A DNA stretch of 64,000 nt from Aquamicrobium sp. (GTDB lineage Bacteria; Pseudomonadota; Alphaproteobacteria; Rhizobiales; Rhizobiaceae), in NCBI RefSeq assembly GCF_023954335.1, contig NZ_JAMLIE010000005.1, positions 62,001 to 126,000 on the forward strand, given 5' to 3'. This document shows positions 51,266 to 59,496 of the stretch, in pieces. A program made the position numbers and the translations under genes. The notes under the pieces were generated by a model that was not told the DNA's origin, did no database searches, and saw only the letters and a list, made by a program, of their open reading frames with translations. Positions within the stretch are counted from its first letter, which is position 1, and each line of letters starts with the position of its first letter.

Positions 51266-52234
51266 TCAGGCGTCGTCGTTGCCGCCCGGCGGCGGGCAGG
51301 CCTGCGCGCCGGCCCAGCGGCCGGTGCGGGCGAGGTCGCGCAGCACCTCGCAGGCCAGCGCCTGGATCGCGGTGACGGCGTTGGTCATCGGCCGCTCGAC
51401 CGAATAGGCGAGGTGGACGGCGCGGCGCACCGCCGGGCTGGCGATCGGCCAGCGGCGCAGCTCGCCCGCCTGCACCTCGCGGGCGATGGCGTTGGCCGGC
51501 AGGATCGAATAGCCGAAGCCGTCGCGCACCAGTTCCTTGATGTTGCCGTAGGAATCGATGTCGATCACCGTGTTGAGCTTGATGTCGACGGTCAGCGCCT
51601 GCCGGGCCAGGAGCTCGCGCAGGCCGTGGCTCGGCCCGGGCAGGATCAGCGGCAGGCGCGCGGCCTGGGCGAAGGCGAGCGCCTCGCCCGGCGGCGGCAG
51701 GTCGGGCTCGTCGGCGTCCACGGCCGGGCCGAGGAAGCACAGCTCCTCCTCCAGGAGGCGCACGGTCTCGATGCCGTGATCGTTGACGTCGCGATAGAGG
51801 ATAGCGAGGTCGATGCGCGCCTCGCGCATCCATTCCAGCACGAAGCCGCTCATCGCCTCGGCGATGCGGATCTTGATCTTGGGATAGCGCTGGTGCGTCG
51901 CGGTGATCAGCGGCACCGACAGCACCTCGCTGACCGTGCCGGGCAGGCCGAGCCGCACCTCGCCGGCCGGGTCGCTCTCATGGCCGCGGATCTCCTCCTC
52001 GGCGACGGCGAGCTGGTCGAGGATGATGCGCGCGTTGCGCAGCAGGATCGCGCCCGCCTCGGTCGGCACCACGCCCTTGGGGCTGCGGTGGAGCAGCTGC
52101 ACCTTGAGGTCCGTCTCCATGTTGCGCACGTGCAGCGAAAGCGCCGGCTGCGCGACGTGGAGCTGAGCGGCCGCGCGCGAGAACGAGCCCTGCTCGGCGA
52201 TGGCGACGAAATAGCGGAGCTGGCGGATATCCAT
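51266..52234 (-). CDS. LysR-family regulator, probable controller of the C5-dicarboxylate genes
   Basis: A 322-residue LysR protein with HTH (MDIRQLRYFVAIAEQGSFSRAA..LHVAQPALSLHVRNME, residues 1-43) and effector domain. It sits next to the CoA-transferase and lyase genes; in Pseudomonas aeruginosa a LysR regulator likewise adjoins the ict-ich-ccl itaconate genes. An imperfect inverted repeat lies 14-40 bases before its ATG. Confidence 0.88.
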   Translation of the reverse strand: MDIRQLRYFVAIAEQGSFSRAAAQLHVAQPALSLHVRNMETDLKVQLLHRSPKGVVPTEAGAILLRNARIILDQLAVAEEEIRGHESDPAGEVRLGLPGTVSEVLSVPLITATHQRYPKIKIRIAEAMSGFVLEWMREARIDLAILYRDVNDHGIETVRLLEEELCFLGPAVDADEPDLPPPGEALAFAQAARLPLILPGPSHGLRELLARQALTVDIKLNTVIDIDSYGNIKELVRDGFGYSILPANAIAREVQAGELRRWPIASPAVRRAVHLAYSVERPMTNAVTAIQALACEVLRDLARTGRWAGAQACPPPGGNDDA

Positions 52235-52247
52235 AAGGGCATTCTAT

Positions 52248-52274
52248 TCTGCGAGGCGGGCTTATATCCGCAGA
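52248..52274. promoter_or_regulatory. Candidate LysR operator upstream of the regulator gene
   Basis: TCTGCG-N15-CGCAGA, extended imperfectly outward (CTAT...ATAG), directly upstream of the LysR start. Position and form fit autoregulation. Confidence 0.4.
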
Positions 52275-52350
52275 GTATAGCATTTCGCGGCCGGACGGAA
52301 CGTCCGGCGTCGCAGAATGCGGCTGGAGAAACAGCCCGGCGGGGCAGGGC

Positions 52351-53487
52351 TCACGTGTCGGCGGTTGCGAATTCCTCGAGCACGGCGCGCGTGTGCTGGC
52401 CGAGCGCCGGCACCGGGCCGGGCTCGTTCGCGGCCCCGTCGAACAGGATGCCCGAGCCGAGCATGGTGACGGGCCCGGCCGGGGTGGCGACCTCGGCGTA
52501 GCGGTTCTGCGGGTGGCGGGACAGATCCTCGATCGAGGAGATGCGGCCATAGGCGATGCGCGCCGCCTCCAGCCGCGCGACGATCTCCTCGCGCGACAGC
52601 GGCGCGAAGACGGCGGCGATGGCGGCGTCGAGCGCCGGCCGGTTGGCGACGCGGCGGCTGTTGGTGGCAAAAAGCGGGTCGCCCGCGAGTTCCGGCCGGC
52701 GCAGCACCTCGGCGCAGAAATTCGCCCATTCGCGCTCGTTCTGGATCGCCAGCAGCACGGCGCGGCCGTCGCCTCCTTCATAGGCGCCGTAGGGCGCGAT
52801 GGTCGGGTGGCTGAGGCCGGGGCGCGCCGGCTCCTTGCCGCCATAGACATATTGCAGGTAGGGCACGTTCATCCAGTCGGCGAGCGCGTGGAACAGCGAA
52901 ACCGCGACATGCCGGCCCTCGCCGGTGCGCTCGCGGGCGAACAGCGCCTGCAGCACCGCCTGGTGCGCGGTCATGCCGGCGGCGATGTCGCAGACCGAGA
53001 CGCCGACGCGCGCCATGCCGTCAGGCGTGCCGGTGACGGCGGAAAGCCCGCTCTCGCCCTGCACGAGCAGGTCGTAGGCCTTGAGGTCGCGATAGGGGCC
53101 GTCCTCGCCATAGCCGGAGATCGAGACGGTGATCAGCCGCTTGTGCCGGGCGCGCAGATCGGCCGGGGCGAAGCCGAGCCGGTCGATGGCCCCCGGCGCG
53201 AGGTTCTGGATGAAGACGTCGGCACGGGCGATCATCGCGCCGAGCGCGGCGCGGGCTCGTGGCTCGCGCAGGTCGAGGCAGACCGATTCCTTGCCCCGGT
53301 TCAGCCAGACGAAATAGGCGCTCTCGCCCTTGACCAGATGGTCGTAGCCGCGGGCGAAGTCGCCCTCCGGCCGCTCGATCTTGATGACCCGCGCCCCGGC
53401 CTCGGCCAGCCGCGACGACAGATAGGGCGCGGCGACGGCCTGCTCGACCGAGACGACCAGAATGCCATCGAGATCCCTGCACTTCAC
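52351..53487 (-). CDS. ict: Family III CoA-transferase, probable itaconate/C5-dicarboxylate CoA-transferase
   Basis: A 378-residue CaiB/BaiF enzyme: VVSVEQAVAAPYLSSRLAEAGARVIKIERPEGDFARGYD, FVWLNRGKESVCLDLR, and the catalytic Asp139 in KAYDLLVQGESGL. A GTG start at 53487 (GGGAG 8 bases upstream) fits the family; the longer ATG frame does not. It is divergent from a CitE-type lyase with PrpD-like, acyl-CoA dehydrogenase and hydratase genes, the same gene types as the P. aeruginosa itaconate locus, where Ict makes itaconyl-CoA. The substrate is inferred from that context. Confidence 0.82.
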   Translation of the reverse strand: MKCRDLDGILVVSVEQAVAAPYLSSRLAEAGARVIKIERPEGDFARGYDHLVKGESAYFVWLNRGKESVCLDLREPRARAALGAMIARADVFIQNLAPGAIDRLGFAPADLRARHKRLITVSISGYGEDGPYRDLKAYDLLVQGESGLSAVTGTPDGMARVGVSVCDIAAGMTAHQAVLQALFARERTGEGRHVAVSLFHALADWMNVPYLQYVYGGKEPARPGLSHPTIAPYGAYEGGDGRAVLLAIQNEREWANFCAEVLRRPELAGDPLFATNSRRVANRPALDAAIAAVFAPLSREEIVARLEAARIAYGRISSIEDLSRHPQNRYAEVATPAGPVTMLGSGILFDGAANEPGPVPALGQHTRAVLEEFATADT

Positions 53488-53750
53488 CCTGACGTCTCCC
53501 GAATCCCGCCGCCCGGATGCGGCCCCGGCTTGGCACCAAGGCGGCCTGATCCCGCGAATTCGGGCGAGGATCGGCCAAAACCGCCATCGCTTCAAATAAC
53601 TCCTTCATCCATCCTCTATAACGGCGACATATGGCTCGCCGCGTGGGACCGCGCTTCCGCCATCGCATTCGTGTATTGCTGATCGAGTAAATCTCTATTT
53701 CTCATTATGGCCGAATTGGCCGATGCTGGCGCGATCAACCGGAACACGCC

Positions 53751-54587
53751 ATGCCGACCGCCAGCCCGGGCGCTGCCCCCGTCGACACCGTCGACCTTCC
53801 CCTTTTCGTTCCCGCCGACCGGCCGGAGCGGCTGGCCAAGGCCGTCGCCGCCGGGCCGGACGCGATGATCGTCGATCTCGAGGACGCGGTCGCGCCCGAC
53901 GCGCGGGACGCCGCGCGCGCGGGGCTCGCCGGGGCGTTCGCCGCGCTGGCGACCGGCATGCCGCTGCTGCTGCGCGTCAACGCCCGCGGCACGGCCTGGC
54001 ACGCGCACGACCTCGCGGCGGCGGCGGCCCTGCCGCTCGCGGGCGTCGTCCTGCCCAAGGCCGAGAGCGGCAACGACATCTTGCGCGTCGCCGGCGAGAC
54101 GGGCCTGCCGGTCATCGCGCTGATCGAGACCGCGCGCGGCATCGCCGCGCTCGACGAGATCGCGGCCGCTGCGGCCCGGCTCGCCTTCGGCTCCATCGAC
54201 TATGCGGCGGACCTTGCCATCGGCCACACGCGCACGGCGCTCGCTGACGCCCGCGCGCGGCTGACGCTGGCGTCCCGCCTCGCCGGGCTGCCCGCGCCCA
54301 TCGACGGCGTCACCGCGTCCGTCCACGACACGGACCTGCTCGCCGCCGACTGCGCGCATGCGCGCGAGATGGGCTTCGCCGGCAAGCTCCTGATCCACCC
54401 GGCGCAGATCGCGCCGGCGCGCGCCGCTTTCCGGCCTTCCGACGGGGAGATCGACTGGGCGCGGCGGGTGCTGGAGGCCGCGCCGGAAAAGGGCGCGTTC
54501 ATGCTCGACGGCGCCATGGTCGACGCCCCGGTGCTGGCGCGGGCGCGCCAGATCCTCGCCCGCGCGCCGCAGGCCGAAACGGCATGA
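53751..54587 (+). CDS. ccl: CitE-like lyase, probable (S)-citramalyl-CoA lyase
   Basis: A 278-residue HpcH/HpaI-type lyase: PLFVPADRPERLAKA, MIVDLEDAVAPDA, LLLRVNARGT (catalytic Arg), ALIETARGI and GKLLIHPAQI. In itaconate breakdown, citramalyl-CoA is split to acetyl-CoA and pyruvate. First gene of a four-gene operon; the next gene overlaps its stop by ATGA. The 263-base gap upstream, shared with the CoA-transferase, contains the palindromic GGCC-GAATT-GGCC near 53714 and presumably LysR sites. Confidence 0.83.
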   Translation: MPTASPGAAPVDTVDLPLFVPADRPERLAKAVAAGPDAMIVDLEDAVAPDARDAARAGLAGAFAALATGMPLLLRVNARGTAWHAHDLAAAAALPLAGVVLPKAESGNDILRVAGETGLPVIALIETARGIAALDEIAAAAARLAFGSIDYAADLAIGHTRTALADARARLTLASRLAGLPAPIDGVTASVHDTDLLAADCAHAREMGFAGKLLIHPAQIAPARAAFRPSDGEIDWARRVLEAAPEKGAFMLDGAMVDAPVLARARQILARAPQAETA

Positions 54588-55981
54588 AGCCCGGAGACGC
54601 CGCCATGCCGCCCAGCGAAACGCCCGTCACCGCCACCCTCGCCGCCTTCGCCGCCGGGACGGCGACGGAAGGTGTGCCGCCGCAGGTCTCGGAACGGGCG
54701 CTGGCGCTGGCGAGCGACCTCGTCGGCTCGATCGTGCGCGCGGCTGGCGAAGCGGAATCGACGCCGGCGGTGCTGGCCATGCTGCGCCGCATGGGGCTCG
54801 ACAGCGACGGCCCCTGCACCGTCTTCGGCCTGAACCGCCGCTACGGCGCGGCCGCCGCCGCGCTGCTCAACGGCACGCTCGGCCACTCGCTCGATTTCGA
54901 CGACACACACGCCGATTCGTCGCTCCATCCCAGCGCGCCGGTCGTGCCGGCCGCATTCGCCGCGGCCGAGCTCACCGACGCCTCGGGCGCCGAGCTTCTC
55001 GCCGCCATCGTCGTCGGCTTCGAGGTCGCCTGCCGCCTCGGCATGGCGCTCGACCCGACCGCGCATTACGCGCGCGGCTTCCACCCGACCGCCACCGCCG
55101 GCACTTTCGGCGCGGCGGCGGCGGCCGGCCGGCTGTTCGGGCTCAATGCTGCGCAGATGGAATCGGCCTTCGGCGTCGCCGCGAGCCAGGCCTCCGGCTC
55201 GCTCCAGTTCCTCGAGAACGGCGCGTGGAACAAGCGCTACCAGGTCGGCGAGGCGGCGATGAAGGGGCTGATGGCGGCGAGCCTCGCCGCCGAGGGTTTT
55301 CACGGCGCGTCGCAAGCGCTGGAAGGGCGGCACGGCTTCCTCAGGGGCTACAGCGACGGGGCCGATCTTTCCCGCGCGGTCGCCGGCCTCGGCGAGACGT
55401 GGGAGACGCTGCGCATCGGGGTGAAACCCTATCCGGCCTGCCGCTACACCCACGCCGCCGTCGACGGGCTCCTGACGTTGCGCGCGCGCCATAACCTTGC
55501 CGCCGCCGACGTGACGCGCATCTCGGTCGGCCTTCACCGCAACGGCATGGCGCTGGTCGGCGACCCGGCCGCCGCCAAGCGCCGCGCCCGCTCCATCGTC
55601 GACGGCCAGTTCTCCATGCCTTTCGCCGCGGCGATCGCGCTGACGCGCGGCCGCTTCGGCTGGGACGATTACGACCTGCTCGGCCGGCCGGAGATCGACG
55701 CGCTCTGCGACCGCGTCGAGACGTTCCGCGACGAAAGCCTCGAGGGCCTGAGCCATCCCTTCGGCGCGACGCTTGCCGTGGAAGCGTGCGGCGAGCGCCT
55801 TTCCCTGCGCATCCCCGACCCCTCGGGCGAGCCCGACACCTTCCCCGACGCCGCCGCGCGCGCCGCCAAGTTCGACGCGCTCGCCTCGCCGGTGCTGAAT
55901 GCCGGCAGCGCAGCGCTTCAGGCGCGGCTCGCGGCGCTCGCCGGCGCGCCCTCCGTGCGCGCTCATTTCGCCAGACCCTGA
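54584..55981 (+). CDS. MmgE/PrpD-family protein
   Basis: A 465-residue member of the MmgE/PrpD family (2-methylcitrate dehydratase, cis-aconitate decarboxylase and isomerases): GTLGHSLDFDDTH.. with the conserved LDFDDTHADSSLHPSAP, HPTATAGTFGAAAAAGRL, and KPYPACRYTHAAVDG. Family enzymes act on tricarboxylates or activated dicarboxylates. An MmgE/PrpD gene also sits inside the P. aeruginosa itaconate cluster, its role there being unclear to me. Confidence 0.88.
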   Translation: MKPGDAAMPPSETPVTATLAAFAAGTATEGVPPQVSERALALASDLVGSIVRAAGEAESTPAVLAMLRRMGLDSDGPCTVFGLNRRYGAAAAALLNGTLGHSLDFDDTHADSSLHPSAPVVPAAFAAAELTDASGAELLAAIVVGFEVACRLGMALDPTAHYARGFHPTATAGTFGAAAAAGRLFGLNAAQMESAFGVAASQASGSLQFLENGAWNKRYQVGEAAMKGLMAASLAAEGFHGASQALEGRHGFLRGYSDGADLSRAVAGLGETWETLRIGVKPYPACRYTHAAVDGLLTLRARHNLAAADVTRISVGLHRNGMALVGDPAAAKRRARSIVDGQFSMPFAAAIALTRGRFGWDDYDLLGRPEIDALCDRVETFRDESLEGLSHPFGATLAVEACGERLSLRIPDPSGEPDTFPDAAARAAKFDALASPVLNAGSAALQARLAALAGAPSVRAHFARP

Positions 55982-56016
55982 AACCCGCCCCTGAAACCCG
56001 CATTGCAGGCCGTGCC

Positions 56017-57186
56017 GTGACCGATTTCACCGACCCCAAGGAAGCCTATCCCGACATCCGCGAGGGCGTGCGCGCGCTGTGCGCGAACTTCCCGCCCGAA
56101 TATCACCGCAGGATAGACGAGGCGCGCGGCTATCCGGAGGAGTTCGTTGAGGCGCTGACGAAGGAAGGGTGGATGGCCGCCCTGATCCCGGAGGAGTATG
56201 GCGGCTCCGGCCTCGGCCTCGCCGAAGCCTCGGTCATCATGGAGGAGATCAACCGCGCCGGCGGCAATTCGGGCGCCTGCCACGGCCAGATGTACAACAT
56301 GAACACGCTGATCCGCCACGGCTCGGAGGAGCAGCGCCGAAAGTACCTGCCGAAGATCGCCAGCGGCGAATTGCGCCTCCAGTCGATGGGCGTCACCGAG
56401 CCGACCACCGGCACCGACACCACGAACTTGAAGACCACCGCCGTGAAGAAGGGCGACCGCTACGTCGTCAACGGCCAGAAGGTGTGGATCAGCCGCGTCC
56501 AGCATTCCGACCTGATGATCCTGCTCGCCCGCACCACGCCGGTCGACCAGGTCGCCAAGCGCTCGCAGGGCCTGTCGATCTTCCTCGTCGACGTCAACGA
56601 GGCGGTGAAGAAGGGCATGGAGGTCCGGCCCATCCTCAACATGGTCAACCACGAGACCAACGAGCTGTTCTTCGACGACCTCGAAATCCCGGCCGAGAAC
56701 CTGATCGGCGAGGAGGGCAAGGGCTTCAAATACATCCTGACGGGCTTGAACGCCGAGCGCACGCTGATCGCGGCCGAATGCATCGGCGACGGCTACTGGT
56801 TCACCGACCGGATCGTCGATTATGCGAAAGAGCGCACCGTGTTCGGCCGGCCGATCGGCCAGAACCAGGGCGTGCAGTTCCCGATCGCAGAGGCCTATGT
56901 CGAGGTCGAGGCGGCCAACCTGATGCGCTGGCAGGCCTGCCATCGCTTCGACGCCGGGCTCGACTGCGGCGCGCAGGCCAACATGGCGAAATACCTCGCC
57001 GCCAAGGCGAGCTGGGAGGCGGCAAACGCCTGCCTCCAGTTCCATGGCGGCTTCGGCTTCGCCTGCGACTACGACGTCGAGCGCAAATTCCGCGAGACGC
57101 GGCTCTATCAGGTCGCGCCGATCTCGACCAACCTGATCCTGAGCTACGTCGCCGAGCATATCCTCGGCCTGCCGCGCTCCTATTGA
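56017..57186 (+). CDS. Acyl-CoA dehydrogenase
   Basis: A 389-residue FAD-dependent dehydrogenase: PEEYGGSGLGLAEASVIMEEI, RLQSMGVTEPTTGTDTTNLKT (FAD region), QKVWISRV, and the end ACLQFHGGFGFACDYDVERKFRE. A GTG at 56017 fits the family start; no ATG is available nearby. It probably oxidises or reduces the C-C bond of an acyl-CoA made by the neighbouring CoA-transferase. It ends 11 bases before the hydratase gene. Confidence 0.9.
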   Translation: MTDFTDPKEAYPDIREGVRALCANFPPEYHRRIDEARGYPEEFVEALTKEGWMAALIPEEYGGSGLGLAEASVIMEEINRAGGNSGACHGQMYNMNTLIRHGSEEQRRKYLPKIASGELRLQSMGVTEPTTGTDTTNLKTTAVKKGDRYVVNGQKVWISRVQHSDLMILLARTTPVDQVAKRSQGLSIFLVDVNEAVKKGMEVRPILNMVNHETNELFFDDLEIPAENLIGEEGKGFKYILTGLNAERTLIAAECIGDGYWFTDRIVDYAKERTVFGRPIGQNQGVQFPIAEAYVEVEAANLMRWQACHRFDAGLDCGAQANMAKYLAAKASWEAANACLQFHGGFGFACDYDVERKFRETRLYQVAPISTNLILSYVAEHILGLPRSY

Positions 57187-57197
57187 GGACTGAGCCA

Positions 57198-58046
57198 ATG
57201 ACCGGCGCGCTCGACCTGCCGCACCTGAAAAGCTGGATCGGCAAGACCCGGTCGGTCACGGACACGATCACGCCGCGGCTGGCCGCCAGCCTCGCCGCCA
57301 TCCTCGACGAGCCGGCCGACCTTGCCGAAGGCGACCCGGCCCCGGCCGGCATCCACTGGTGCCTGTCGCCCGACATCGCGCCGATGTCGGGGCTGGGGGC
57401 CGACGGCCACCCGGCGCGCGGCGGCTTCCTGCCGCCGGTGCCGCTGCCGCGGCGCATGTGGGCCGGCGGGCGGCTGCGCTTCCACGGGAATTTCCGCGTC
57501 GGCGAGCGCATCCGCCGCGACTCGACGATCAAGGACGTGGAAGCCAAGGAAGGCCGCAGCGGCGCGCTGTGCTTCGTCACCGTCGCCCACGAATATCATG
57601 GCGAGGCCGGTCTGGTGCTCGGCGAGGAGCACGACATCGTCTATCGCGAGATAACGCCGACCGTGCTGCCGGAGCCGCCGGCCGCGCCGGCGCGCGGCGA
57701 GATCCGCGCCGGGATCGAGGCCACGCCCGTGCTGCTCGCGCGCTATTCGGCCGTCACCTTCAACGGCCACCGCATCCACTACGACCGCGACTATACGCGC
57801 GACGTCGAGCTCTATCCCGGCCTGATCGTCCACGGCCCGCTCCAGGCGACCTACCTTCTGCGCATGGCGCGCGATACGTTCGGCGCGATGCCCGCCCGCT
57901 TCGACTTCCGCGGCCGCTCGCCGCTGTTCGACGGCCAGACCTTCAGCCTCGAAGCCCGCCGCGTCGGCGATGACCGGCTCGCCCTGTGGGCCGCCGCGCA
58001 GAACGGCGTCGTCACGCTCGAAGCCGAGGCGTGGCGCCGGGCGTAG
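57198..58046 (+). CDS. ich: MaoC/FAS1-like dehydratase, probable itaconyl-/mesaconyl-CoA hydratase
   Basis: A 282-residue double hot-dog protein: N-terminal FAS1-like half with PPVPLPRRMWAGGRLRF, C-terminal MaoC half with LLARYSAVTFNGHRIHYDRDY and LIVHGPLQATYLLRMA (hydratase motif Asp/His). This is the architecture of mesaconyl-C4-CoA and itaconyl-CoA hydratases. Last gene of the operon; a 7-bp-arm hairpin (58069-58085) follows. With the CoA-transferase and lyase it would convert a C5 unsaturated dicarboxylate to acetyl-CoA and pyruvate. Confidence 0.82.
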   Translation: MTGALDLPHLKSWIGKTRSVTDTITPRLAASLAAILDEPADLAEGDPAPAGIHWCLSPDIAPMSGLGADGHPARGGFLPPVPLPRRMWAGGRLRFHGNFRVGERIRRDSTIKDVEAKEGRSGALCFVTVAHEYHGEAGLVLGEEHDIVYREITPTVLPEPPAAPARGEIRAGIEATPVLLARYSAVTFNGHRIHYDRDYTRDVELYPGLIVHGPLQATYLLRMARDTFGAMPARFDFRGRSPLFDGQTFSLEARRVGDDRLALWAAAQNGVVTLEAEAWRRA

Positions 58047-58068
58047 GTTCGTTTCACACAGGGGAACA

Positions 58069-58085
58069 TAAGGCGTGGCGCCTTA
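58069..58085 (+). terminator. Hairpin after the hydratase gene
   Basis: TAAGGCG-TGG-CGCCTTA, a perfect 7-bp stem with a 3-base loop 23 bases after the stop, but with no U-run. Possible weak terminator or mRNA-end stabiliser. Confidence 0.4.
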
Positions 58086-58128
58086 AGCGAGCCACGGGCC
58101 GCAATCCCCATTCCGCAGGTTTGCGCCG

Positions 58129-58178
58129 CCCCTCATCCGTCACTTCGTGACACCTTCTCCCCGTGAACGGGGAGAAGG
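58129..58178 (+). repeat. Rhizobial palindromic intergenic repeat (copy 1)
   Basis: CCCCTCATCCG followed by the palindrome CTTCTCCCCGT-GAACGGGGAGAAG. The same two-part element occurs at 61022-61074 and inverted at 61144-61198. This type is known as a dispersed palindromic (RIME/REP-like) element in Rhizobiales. It directly abuts the truncated gene starting at 58179. Confidence 0.85.
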
Positions 58179-58403
58179 GTGCCTTCGAACCTCAACACCG
58201 GCTGCATCGTCAAGATGAGCGAGACGGGCGAGATCCTCGACGTGATGTGGGACCTCGGCGGCGAGAACCACCCGATGATCACCGCGATGCGCGAGCATCG
58301 CGGCCATCTCTACATCGGCGGCATCCACAACAACCGCATCGGCCGGCTGAAGCTGGACAACGTCGATCCCGACTTCATCGACCTGAAGGTGTCCCATGCT
58401 TGA
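58179..58403 (+). pseudogene. C-terminal fragment of a strictosidine-synthase/SMP-30-like protein
   Basis: About 70 codons (GCIVKMSETGEILDVMWDLGGENHPMI through HLYIGGIHNNRIGRLKL, residues split) correspond to the last propeller blades of a strictosidine-synthase-like protein. The expected 300 N-terminal residues are absent: the repeat at 58129-58178 sits at the break. A GTG at 58179 could still start a short peptide. Its stop overlaps the following intact relative, as expected of an operon remnant. Confidence 0.7.
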
Positions 58404-59496
58404 GACTGTCGGACGGATGATCGGCGGCATGTTCGGGCGGCGCTCCAGCCTGTCGGTGCCGATCCTCGACGGGGCGTTCAAGCCCAACAACCTGCTGGAG
58501 GAGGCGCAGATCGTCCTCGAGCGCCCGGGCCTCGAAGACATCGCGCTTGGCGCCGACGGAAGGCTGCTGGCCGCCGCCGGCAACGCGGTGCTGCTTGTCG
58601 GTGACGGCAAGGCCGAGAAGCTGGAGAGCCATGACGGCGCGATCACCGCGCTGACCGTCCTGAAGGACGGCCGCCGCGCCGTGGCGCTGGGCGACCGCGT
58701 CGTCATCGAGGGTGTGGCCGCGCCGGTCACCGAGGCTGCCGGCCGTCGCTTCAAGGCGATCACCGCGCTCGCCCCGGCGGAAAGCGGCGGTCTTCTCGTT
58801 TGCGACGCCTCGTCGAAATATTCCGGCGACGCATGGCAGCACGATCTGATGACGAAGGGGCGGGGCGGCCGTGTTCTGGCGCTCGATCCCGCTTCCGGCA
58901 AGGCGGAGCTGTTGCAGGACAATCTCGCCTGGGCCTCCGGCGCGATGCAGGGCCGCGACGGCGTTCTGGTCAGCGAAAGCTGGCGCCACCGGCTGCGGCT
59001 GGCCGGCAGGAGCGGGAGTGGGGGCGACGCCACGGCGGAGCTGCCCGGCTATCCGGCGCGGATCACGCCGACCGCCGATGGCGGCTTCTGGCTGTCGCTG
59101 TTCTCGGGCCGGGCGCAGATCGTCGAGTTCGTGCTCGGCGAGCATTCGTTCCGCCGCGAGATGATGGCGACGGTCGATCCGAAATACTGGATCTCGCCGG
59201 CGCTGAGCTCCGGCGAGGATTTCTACGAGCCCCTGCAAAGCGGCGGGGTCAAGCACATGGGCATCCTCAAGCCGTGGGCGCCGCCGCGTTCCTACGGGCT
59301 CGCCGTGCGCTTCGACGCCGCCCGCACGCCGCTGATGTCGGTCCACAGCCGCGTCGGCGGCAGGAACCACGGCATCGTCACCACGCTGGAGCGGGGCGGG
59401 GAGGTCTTCGCCCTCTCCAAGGGCGCGGGCCGCCTGCTGCGGCTGGACCTTCAGGCCATCCGCGCCGCCAACGGCATCGGAGGGAGCGCGCAATGA
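58396..59496 (+). CDS. Strictosidine-synthase-like beta-propeller protein
   Basis: A 366-residue propeller protein. An N-terminal tail (MLETVGRMIGGMFGRR) precedes repeated blades: IALGADGRLLAAAG, ALTVLKDGRRAVALGD, LLVCDASSKYS, VLVSESWRHRLR and GYPARITPTADGGFWLSLF, the last pair typical of the strictosidine-synthase-like group. Family members hydrolyse lactones or bind small ligands. AAGG precedes the ATG. It runs into an ABC ATPase gene by ATGA overlap, as in sugar-uptake operons. Confidence 0.83.
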   Translation: MLETVGRMIGGMFGRRSSLSVPILDGAFKPNNLLEEAQIVLERPGLEDIALGADGRLLAAAGNAVLLVGDGKAEKLESHDGAITALTVLKDGRRAVALGDRVVIEGVAAPVTEAAGRRFKAITALAPAESGGLLVCDASSKYSGDAWQHDLMTKGRGGRVLALDPASGKAELLQDNLAWASGAMQGRDGVLVSESWRHRLRLAGRSGSGGDATAELPGYPARITPTADGGFWLSLFSGRAQIVEFVLGEHSFRREMMATVDPKYWISPALSSGEDFYEPLQSGGVKHMGILKPWAPPRSYGLAVRFDAARTPLMSVHSRVGGRNHGIVTTLERGGEVFALSKGAGRLLRLDLQAIRAANGIGGSAQ

